DNA from: Hyphomicrobium_A sp964620915
GTDB taxonomy: Bacteria > Pseudomonadota > Alphaproteobacteria > Rhizobiales > Hyphomicrobiaceae
DNA length: 12,029 bases
Reading direction: 5' to 3'
Assembly (NCBI GenBank): GCA_964620915.1
Contig: CAZUKP010000080.1
Location: forward strand, 1-12,029
Part shown: positions 1-5,563 of the stretch, in pieces
Position numbering within the stretch: the first letter of the stretch is position 1
Layout: each line of letters starts with the position of its first letter
Notes under the pieces: generated by a model
Database searches by the model: none
What the model saw: only the letters and a program-made list of their open reading frames with translations
What the model was told of the DNA's origin: nothing
Position numbers and translations under genes: made by a program

Positions 1-333
1 AGAATCCGGCGCTCATTTGCCAGCGTCGGGACTGGCTGGAGCGGAGCGTAAGCCATTATCAAAGTCATGACGGAACGCCTTTTCGCGCGTATACCCCTTT
101 TTACAATTTATGGTTGAGTATGTGAACCGAAGCCCGCTATGCTAGATGACAGTTGCGGTCAGTCTGACTTGTAGAGTCATCAAATCCGGCGGCGGGGGCC
201 AATCCATCCACGCACCATGGCGATCCTCCGCCAATGTCGAAGTGTGCCTTGTTTACTCAGGTCTAGTAGCGGCGATTGAGTTCGCGCGACATCACGATCA
301 GAGACACGAAGCGCAAAGCGAAGACGTCGGGCC
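1..333. other. Left-edge region without a supported gene
   Basis: No convincing gene is seen here. Reading frame 1 is open from the edge to a TAA at 49-51 and frame 2 to a TGA at 68-70, so either could be the tail of an upstream plus-strand gene. On the minus strand, ATG codons at 68 and 56 open a frame that runs off the left edge, which could be the start of a divergent gene. The stretch is too short to choose between these. The frame of the RTX gene is closed by a TGA at 277-279, so that gene cannot begin further upstream than about 280. The rest probably holds the 5' leader and promoter of the RTX gene. Confidence 0.5.
114..143 (+). promoter_or_regulatory. Possible sigma-70-type promoter for the RTX gene
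   Basis: TTGAGT at 114-119 and TATGCT at 138-143 are separated by 18 bases. Each hexamer matches the housekeeping consensus at four of six positions. Transcription would start near 150 and leave a leader of about 180 bases before the RTX start codon. This is pattern matching only, and such matches also arise by chance. Confidence 0.3.
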
Positions 334-2064
334 ATGGCGAAGATCCGCATCGAGTGGGTTCCAGTTCAAACCCTCGGTTTGGGTCGGTTCGGCTTCGACC
401 ACCTTCAGCTTGTCTATCAACCGAGCGAGCTTGATGAGCGCCGGACCGGTCAAGACAATTGGTTCGTCATGGAGGGCGTGCGCGAAGCGAGCGCCGACGG
501 TCCCCACCTCGGGATCGAAGGTTCCGACGGTCGCACGACGCTTGCTGTCGCAAACTTGGCGGCGCGCGAGGCCCTGATCGAAAAGATCGGTACGCCCCAA
601 GAACGCGGCAGCCGTTCTCTTGACTTCGGTGGTGATGAATTTCAGGCCTGGGAGACGATGGCCTCGTACGCCCGAGACGTTGAGGCGCAGGACTTTCCCT
701 ATATCGCGTACGGCCTTCCCGGCTCGCCCACGCCTACAATCAACTCCTCGTCTGCGATTGCCTCGCTAATTTGGCATGCTGGGCTCGACCCTTCCGACCA
801 CCTGCCCCATGGGATCCGGCTTTCGCCAGGAACGTCGACGCTAATTGGCACCACAGCCGATGACATCATGCGCATCGAGCACGGCTTCACGACGTTGTTG
901 GGGGGGCGCGGGAACGACGAGTTCGAAGGAACACATGATCCCCACCAGATCGAGAAGCTGTATGGCGGCGCAGGCGACGACCTCTTCCTGTGGTCTGCCG
1001 GCTTTAACATCATTCACGGCGGGCAACCCAAGATCAGGTACGGAGCGGATGGGACCGATGTCGTCGACTATTCAGGAGCCGGCACTGTCACGGTGACACT
1101 CAATCCATATTGGGTGCCCGACAAGGTCCCCAACTACGTCGTGCAGCTGGACAATGGACTTGACCATCTCTACTCGATCGAGCGCATTCAGTGGAACGAG
1201 GCCAGCGACCACATCGTTCTCGGCAAGGGCGTCGATCTCATTGAGGATGACGTCATCCTGGAGCCGAATCTCCAGTCTCTCAATCATGGGAATCCGACAG
1301 ACGATCCGCACTTTCGATCGGGAAAGCTGCTTGCGGGAACGCAGCTCGCAGGCGAGGAATTGCGCACGGCAACAGGTGGCGTACTTCCTGACGGTTTTGC
1401 CTATCTGGAGCTGCTGGACGGCGCAGCCAACGGACGGGGGAATGACGATCCAAACCGCTTAGTGGGCAATCGCGCCGACAACACGCTTGAAGGGCTCGAC
1501 GGCGATGACACGCTCTACGGCGGTGCCGGCGATGACACCCTTCAAGGTGGGCCGGGTGACGATGGCTATGTATACCTCTACGGCGACGGCGATGACGTGA
1601 TCATCGAAAGAGCTGGAGAGGGTACAGCCGACCTTCTCGTTCTCGCCGGGGATATCAAGCCCCACGATGTCTCGTTCTTCCGCATTCCTGAAGCGGCCAA
1701 TGACCTGCTGCTCAAGCTCGCCAAGGGCGGCTCGATTCTGATCACGAACTTCTTCGGTCCCGATGCTTGCGGCATCGAAAGCATTCACTTCGATCGAGCG
1801 CCAGCCTGGACGCGCAAAGACCTCTTGGACCTCGCGGAGGCGGCGCCGCTGCTCGATGGAAACGTCACCTACGTCGCCGATGACACCCTCCTTTTCAGGC
1901 CGGAGCTCACCGGGCCAAGTGGTGCGCAACCGGCGGACACGATGGTTTTCGAAGTCGAGCATGAGCCGCCCATGCTCGGTCTCGCATCGGCCGCAGACAA
2001 TGAAGCTTTGGCACCCCTCAGCGATTCCTCGTGGTTTGGCGCCAGCGACCCTGAACCATTCTAG
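334..2064 (+). CDS. Haemolysin-type (RTX) calcium-binding repeat protein
   Basis: This 576-residue acidic protein carries glycine- and aspartate-rich nonapeptide repeats that bind calcium in beta-rolls. Weaker copies lie at about residues 188-225 (LLGGRGNDEF, LYGGAGDDLF). A cleaner cluster lies at about 376-423, with GLDGDDTLYGGAGDDTLQGG at its core. Residues about 411-495 resemble the haemolysin-type calcium-binding-related domain (HCBP_related), which often follows such repeats. The N-terminal 170 residues are a separate globular region with DHLQLVYQ near residue 22 and NSSSAIASL at 137-145. It recalls papain/NlpC-like N-terminal domains with NSN or NCN motifs found in other RTX proteins, but that link is weak. 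There is no N-terminal signal peptide, as expected for type I secretion substrates, yet no type I transporter genes are in the window. ATG 334 is the only usable start after the upstream stop, and its ribosome-binding site is poor. RTX repeats are certain; the molecular function is unknown. Confidence 0.88.
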   Translation: MAKIRIEWVPVQTLGLGRFGFDHLQLVYQPSELDERRTGQDNWFVMEGVREASADGPHLGIEGSDGRTTLAVANLAAREALIEKIGTPQERGSRSLDFGGDEFQAWETMASYARDVEAQDFPYIAYGLPGSPTPTINSSSAIASLIWHAGLDPSDHLPHGIRLSPGTSTLIGTTADDIMRIEHGFTTLLGGRGNDEFEGTHDPHQIEKLYGGAGDDLFLWSAGFNIIHGGQPKIRYGADGTDVVDYSGAGTVTVTLNPYWVPDKVPNYVVQLDNGLDHLYSIERIQWNEASDHIVLGKGVDLIEDDVILEPNLQSLNHGNPTDDPHFRSGKLLAGTQLAGEELRTATGGVLPDGFAYLELLDGAANGRGNDDPNRLVGNRADNTLEGLDGDDTLYGGAGDDTLQGGPGDDGYVYLYGDGDDVIIERAGEGTADLLVLAGDIKPHDVSFFRIPEAANDLLLKLAKGGSILITNFFGPDACGIESIHFDRAPAWTRKDLLDLAEAAPLLDGNVTYVADDTLLFRPELTGPSGAQPADTMVFEVEHEPPMLGLASAADNEALAPLSDSSWFGASDPEPF

Positions 2065-2102
2065 ACCCAAGATGCGCACCCCAGCGCCCGCAGATCGTGG
2101 GC

Positions 2103-2132
2103 GCACGGCTGCGGGCTGTGCTAGTCTTTTTT
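2103..2132 (+). terminator. Rho-independent terminator after the RTX gene
   Basis: GCACGGC at 2103-2109 pairs with GCTGTGC at 2115-2121 (seven pairs, one of them G-U) around the five-base loop TGCGG. Five bases later comes a run of six T at 2127-2132. It begins about 40 bases after the RTX stop codon. An alternative eight-base stem, GCCCGCAG 2086-2093 with CTGCGGGC 2109-2116, overlaps it and would compete. The terminator implies that the downstream nuclease gene has its own promoter and starts after this point. Confidence 0.65.
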
Positions 2133-2200
2133 GGCGTTTGTCGTGCGCATTGTCTCGTGCGCGGACCAGCTATTCCAGATCCCGGTGTTGCGGGGAGCGA

Positions 2201-3199
2201 GTGGAAACCCCAAGCGAAAAGAAAGAGTACTTGCCGCCCAGCACATCTGGGACGCGCAGGGGCGCGCGTTGGATTGCAGCAGGAACCTACCTTCTCGTCT
2301 TCGCCTGGCCAGCAACTCTCCCGGCCGCTGAGAATACGGACGAGGGCCGCTGCGTGCTCGAGGCCGGACCGCGCCATGCCGTCGAACGCGTCGTTGATGG
2401 CGAAACTATCGTTCTCGATGACGGACAGGAGGTGCGTCTCATCGGAGCACTCGCACCTCGCCGGCTGAAGAGGGAGGGGGGATCACCCCCCTGGAAGCCA
2501 GAACAGGATGCCATCGCCGCCCTCGATAGTCTCGTGCTCGGCCGCTCGGTGGAGCTCGCCTTTTCTGAGCGGCGGCGCGATCGTTACGGTCGCCTTCTCG
2601 CCCACGTCTTTCTTGAGCGCGATGGAAGACGCGTTTGGGTGCAAGGCGACTTGTTAAGCCGCGGCCACGCGCGCGCCTATGGTCTGCCTGGGAACTTTGC
2701 CTGCATGAACGAGCTATTGGCTCACGAGGCGGTCGCGCGCGAGGCCGGGATCGGTCTGTGGTCGAATGCGGCCTATGACACGCGCTCCGCAGATTTCCCC
2801 AGACAGCTTATGCGATTGAGGAACACCTATCAGATTATTGAGGGAACCGTTGTCGACGTTGCCCCCACGAAGTCGGGACTCTTTCTCAACTTCAGCGAAG
2901 ACTGGAAGACGGACCTCACAGTCGGCGTCAGCCGGAAGGTGCAGCGCGCCCATCCGGAGTGGGCCGAAACTTTGAGTGCACTCAAGGCAAAGCACGTTCG
3001 TATGCGAGGCTGGATCACGTACCGTAACGGCCCCTACGTGGAAATCCGCGATCCAAGCCAAATCGAAATTGTCCAGGACGACCTCAAGGGCCCGACTGAA
3101 CGGTCAAGCGGTCCAACAATGAGCAAGGGCGAAGGCGAAGACGACCAGTCGAAAGAAAACCGCCCGGCTCACTCAGAGCCAGGCGGCGTCGATCTTTAA
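2201..3199 (+). CDS. Exported thermonuclease-like (SNase-fold) protein
   Basis: From GTG 2201 this is a 332-residue protein. After a basic n-region, a hydrophobic stretch (about residues 25-40) ends in LPAA, which fits a Sec signal peptide cleaved near residue 43. A staphylococcal-nuclease (TNase) domain covers about residues 55-195, with VVDGETIVL, EVRLIGALAPR and DRYGRLLAHVF. A second domain (about 200-285, YQIIEGTVVDV to DPSQIEIV) looks like another OB-type fold. The tail is hydrophilic. Aligned to Staphylococcus nuclease, Arg35 and Arg87 are kept (R79, R131). The general base Glu43 is Arg (R87), calcium ligand Asp40 is Leu (L84) and Asp21 is Glu (E68). Classical calcium-dependent nuclease activity is therefore doubtful. 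The start is uncertain: GTG 2201 has GGGGAG just upstream, TTG 2231 would also give a good signal peptide, and ATG 2072 lies before the terminator. It converges on carD with a 22-base gap. Confidence 0.82.
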   Translation: METPSEKKEYLPPSTSGTRRGARWIAAGTYLLVFAWPATLPAAENTDEGRCVLEAGPRHAVERVVDGETIVLDDGQEVRLIGALAPRRLKREGGSPPWKPEQDAIAALDSLVLGRSVELAFSERRRDRYGRLLAHVFLERDGRRVWVQGDLLSRGHARAYGLPGNFACMNELLAHEAVAREAGIGLWSNAAYDTRSADFPRQLMRLRNTYQIIEGTVVDVAPTKSGLFLNFSEDWKTDLTVGVSRKVQRAHPEWAETLSALKAKHVRMRGWITYRNGPYVEIRDPSQIEIVQDDLKGPTERSSGPTMSKGEGEDDQSKENRPAHSEPGGVDL

Positions 3200-3221
3200 C
3201 CTATTCGCAATCTGAACGGCT

Positions 3222-4244
3222 TCAGGCGGCTTTTACTTCAGAGCCGTCGTCACCATTCTCAGCCTCTTCTGCCGCGAGGCGGCGTCCACGCGCGCTCTTG
3301 GAGAGAACGTCGGTGATCTTTTGAACCGCACCGCGCTCGTCCAGCTTTTCTACCGCAGCAATCTCGCGCGCCATACGATCCAGTGCATCCTCATAGAGCT
3401 GGCGCTCGGAGTATGATTGCTCGGGCTGAGCATCCGAACGATAAAGGTCACGGACCACTTCAGCGATCGAAATGAGATCCCCCGAGTTGATCTTCGCCAC
3501 ATACTCCTGAGCGCGGCGGCTCCACATCGTACGCTTGACGCGAGCGCGGCCCTTGAGCGTGTCCATCGCCTTCTTGACCAGGTTTTCGTCCGAAAGCTTA
3601 CGCATGCCAACGCTTTCGAGCTTTCCCGTAGGAACGCGAAGCGTCAGCTTCTCCTTCTCGAAGTTGATGACGTAGAGCTCCAGCGAAAGCCCGGCAATTT
3701 CCTGCTCCTCAACGCCGACGACGCGGCCCACGCCGTGCGCAGGATAGACAATGTACTCGTTGGACTTGAAACTATTGCGCTGTCCGGCCGGCCTCTTCGG
3801 TGCCACGATCGGACGCGCCGCACCCCCCTTCGCAGAAGCAGGAACGGGCGCCGTGATCTTCTGACCCGTCGGCTTGGCAGCAGCTACGGCGCGCGGAGCA
3901 GCCGCCTTTTTGGGCGCGGCTGCCGCAGCCCTCTTGGCGGCGGCCAACTTGCTGATGGCTTTAACTGCCTTGCTACGCTGGGCCGCTGCGGCCGCTGCGG
4001 CCGCTGCCGTTTTGGCGGATGGCTTGACGGAAGCTCCGGTTCCTGCTGTCTTCGCTTTCGAAGCAGGCTTCTTGCTCTTTGCGGATACGGCCTGTTTGGT
4101 CGTACTAGACTTCCGCGCAGCCGCTTTCGCTTTTGCGCGACTTGGCTTCTTTGTTGCGGCAGCCTTATGCGCGACCTTCTTACGGGCGGTCCCTGTAGTC
4201 TTGGCCGACCGAGAGGAAGTGCGTGCCTTTTTCTTTACAGCCAT
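3222..4244 (-). CDS. carD: CarD/CdnL-family transcriptional regulator with H1-like N-terminal tail
   Basis: CarD/CdnL proteins bind the RNA polymerase beta subunit and stabilise the open promoter complex, particularly at rRNA and other housekeeping promoters. Residues about 157-325 are a full CarD domain. It has a Tudor-like RNA polymerase-interaction part (NEYIVYPAHGVGRVVGVEEQ) followed by the helical DNA-binding part (GRARVKRTMWSRRAQEY, then VVRDLYR and SYSERQLYEDALDRMAREIA). Family members are usually about 160-200 residues, whereas this one has 340. The extra length is a tail of about 155 residues made almost wholly of Lys, Ala, Ser, Thr and Pro, with KKPA- and AKKA-like repeats resembling histone H1 or AlgP tails. 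It includes nine consecutive alanines (80-88) coded by a 9-base repeat. The tail probably adds nonspecific DNA binding, by analogy with the basic HMGA-like region of Myxococcus CarD. The C-terminus is acidic. The reading frame is unbroken from ATG 4244. Confidence 0.93.
   Translation of the reverse strand: MAVKKKARTSSRSAKTTGTARKKVAHKAAATKKPSRAKAKAAARKSSTTKQAVSAKSKKPASKAKTAGTGASVKPSAKTAAAAAAAAAQRSKAVKAISKLAAAKRAAAAAPKKAAAPRAVAAAKPTGQKITAPVPASAKGGAARPIVAPKRPAGQRNSFKSNEYIVYPAHGVGRVVGVEEQEIAGLSLELYVINFEKEKLTLRVPTGKLESVGMRKLSDENLVKKAMDTLKGRARVKRTMWSRRAQEYVAKINSGDLISIAEVVRDLYRSDAQPEQSYSERQLYEDALDRMAREIAAVEKLDERGAVQKITDVLSKSARGRRLAAEEAENGDDGSEVKAA
3981..4007 (-). repeat. Triplicated 9-base tandem repeat inside carD
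   Basis: Three perfect copies of GGCCGCTGC lie head to tail on the plus strand. On the coding strand they read GCA GCG GCC three times and make the nine-alanine run at residues 80-88 of the CarD tail. Because the unit is a multiple of three, gain or loss of copies by slippage would change tail length without breaking the frame. Confidence 0.85.
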
Positions 4245-4666
4245 AGGGGTCGTCTCGCTTTCTCATACGGTACGCGGATAGACCGGTTAGGAGCGTATCG
4301 CGCAGAAATTCCCTCCAGCGGGGGCCGCCCCACGCTGGGGACCTCAAAGGTGGACATCGGTTAAATTCGGGCCGAACGACGTCCAAGTGCGCTTTGGGCA
4401 GGTCCGGTGGCACGATGCAGGGACCGCAGGGCGGCCAAAGATCAGTGTGCATCGCAACACCAAGGATGCTCTTTGTTCGCTCCTGTTCCGGATTCGTATC
4501 CAATTTCAGGCATCAACGTGCATAACTGTAACACAAACTTCATCGAAAATGAAGCGCTCCCGCTCCGCAGCATTTGCAGCGGCTTAACGCGGGGCCAGAA
4601 AACACGCACCATTTGCCCGTATTTGGAGCATTTTGCCGCAATGCGCACGTGATGGGCGCGGCGCAC
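4245..4666. other. Gap between fdxA and carD, probable carD promoter and leader
   Basis: This 422-base stretch has no ORF with coding character on either strand. It should contain the promoter and leader of carD, but I could not pick a convincing -35/-10 pair. It holds the strong hairpin at 4315-4338, listed separately. It also holds a weaker one, CTTCAT 4538-4543 with ATGAAG 4549-4554, followed on the minus strand by the T-rich TTTGTGTT. That could serve as a terminator for fdxA about 110 bases after its stop. An unannotated small RNA here cannot be excluded. Confidence 0.4.
4315..4338 (-). other. Strong GC-rich hairpin in the carD 5' leader
   Basis: CCAGCG 4315-4320 pairs with CGCTGG 4333-4338, and inside it GGGG 4321-4324 pairs with CCCC 4328-4331. 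The loop is three bases, with a single bulged A at 4332. The ten-pair stem sits about 70 bases upstream of the carD start codon, inside its likely leader. No T-run follows on the minus strand, so it does not look like a simple terminator. It may affect message stability or translation, or act in the DNA as a binding site. Confidence 0.45.
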
Positions 4667-5005
4667 CTAGTCGCCCTCGCCTGGCTTCGATGAGAAGTAT
4701 TTCTCGTACTTTCCGCTCTCATCCTTATGGGCGTCGGCTTCAGGCGGCGGCTCTTTCTTGGAAGTGATATTCGGCCAAGTTTCCGAATACTGCCGGTTGA
4801 GTTCGAGCCACTTCTCCAACCCTGGTTCTGTGTCTGGCTTAATAGCGTCAACCGGACATTCTGGCTCGCAGACACCGCAGTCGATGCACTCGTCGGGGTG
4901 AATGACGAGCATATTCTCGCCTTCATAGAAACAGTCTACGGGGCAGACCTCGACACAATCGGTGTATTTGCACTTTATGCATTTTTCATTGACGATGTAG
5001 GTCAT
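4667..5005 (-). CDS. fdxA: 7Fe ferredoxin FdxA ([3Fe-4S][4Fe-4S])
   Basis: This is a small soluble electron carrier of 112 residues, with nine cysteines at 9, 12, 17, 21, 25, 40, 43, 46 and 50. The spacing matches Azotobacter ferredoxin I shifted by one residue. By that comparison Cys9, Cys17 and Cys50 hold the 3Fe-4S cluster, and Cys21, Cys40, Cys43 and Cys46 hold the 4Fe-4S cluster. Cys12 and Cys25 would be free. Motifs seen are CIKCKYTDCVEVCPVDCF and CIDCGVCEPECPVDAI. The tail after residue 60 is the usual helical extension of the family, ending in an acidic and lysine-rich stretch. ATG 5005 begins the conserved MTYIV N-terminus; the ribosome-binding site is weak. It lies 111 bases downstream of the S4-domain gene on the same strand, so it may be read through from that operon or have its own promoter in the gap. 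Its redox partner is not shown by the window. Confidence 0.95.
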   Translation of the reverse strand: MTYIVNEKCIKCKYTDCVEVCPVDCFYEGENMLVIHPDECIDCGVCEPECPVDAIKPDTEPGLEKWLELNRQYSETWPNITSKKEPPPEADAHKDESGKYEKYFSSKPGEGD

Positions 5006-5116
5006 TGACTAGGTCCGGCTTCGCATCTGTATCCACTGATGTAGGTCCGATCCCGATACATAGCGAGAATCGTCTCCAGGCACAGTCCGCTTGCTGCGAG
5101 AAATAGCCGCTACTTT

Positions 5117-5563
5117 CTATAGGCTCTTCTCGTTCAGTCGATCAATTTCGCGGCGCTCTTTCTTTGTCGGGCGCCCTGCCCCCGGTGCTCGATACCCCGG
5201 CCGCGTGCCCTGCCCGGTGGCACCCCGGCCATGTGAACGGTCGTGGGTCAGTGGTTTGTTGGGATCGGGCTCAGGTGTCAAATCCTCATAGAGCTGTCGA
5301 GCCACACTCGCTGGGCCGCGCCGCAATCCGAGTTCCTGGACACGAAGGACCCGAACACGTCGCGCAACCACGACTGTTATCACATCTCCTTCACGAACGG
5401 TTTGGCTGGGTTTGTCGGTGCGCACGCGATTGACGCGCACTTTGCCCGAAAGCACCAGCTCGGAAGCTAGGGTGCGCGTCTTGGTGAGACGCGCAAACCA
5501 GAGCCATTTGTCTAGGCGCTGAGTGGGGTTTTCCTTGCGCACGCTCTCGGCCCCCTGATTCAT
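5117..5563 (-). CDS. S4-domain RNA-binding protein (Hsp15-like)
   Basis: This basic protein of 148 residues has an S4 RNA-binding domain at about residues 15-62 (RLDKWLWFARLTKTRTLASE, then GKVRVNRVRTDKPSQTVREGD). The family resembles Hsp15 (HslR) of E. coli, which binds stalled 50S subunits carrying nascent chain-tRNA. The C-terminal third is rich in Arg, Gly, Pro and Lys, looks disordered and probably adds RNA affinity. Its ATG overlaps the helicase stop codon in an ATGA tetranucleotide (5560-5563). A strong AAGGAGA ribosome-binding site lies about ten bases upstream inside the helicase gene. The two genes are therefore almost certainly cotranscribed and translationally coupled. A role in RNA or ribosome quality control together with the helicase is inferred, not shown. 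Confidence 0.9.
   Translation of the reverse strand: MNQGAESVRKENPTQRLDKWLWFARLTKTRTLASELVLSGKVRVNRVRTDKPSQTVREGDVITVVVARRVRVLRVQELGLRRGPASVARQLYEDLTPEPDPNKPLTHDRSHGRGATGQGTRPGYRAPGAGRPTKKERREIDRLNEKSL

Noticed and set aside
1..68. Minus-strand frame from ATG 68 or 56 running off the left edge
   Set aside because: Only about 20 codons are visible, with no clear ribosome-binding site or recognisable sequence, so I did not call it as a gene.
1763..2200. Upstream extension of the nuclease frame, including ATG 2072
   Set aside because: The extension overlaps the RTX gene and then crosses the terminator. Its translation is Arg/Ser/Cys-rich without family resemblance, and a signal peptide is only sensible from about 2201 or 2231.
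3212..3225. Small hairpin CTGAA-CGGC-TTCAG between the nuclease and carD, with TTTT at 3231
   Set aside because: It has only five pairs and a gap before the T-run; too weak to call a terminator.
3417..4364. Long open frames on the plus strand opposite carD (315 and 135 codons, the latter Ala-rich)
   Set aside because: They are antisense shadows of the Lys/Ala-rich carD coding sequence, whose codon bias keeps the opposite frames open. They show no recognisable domain.
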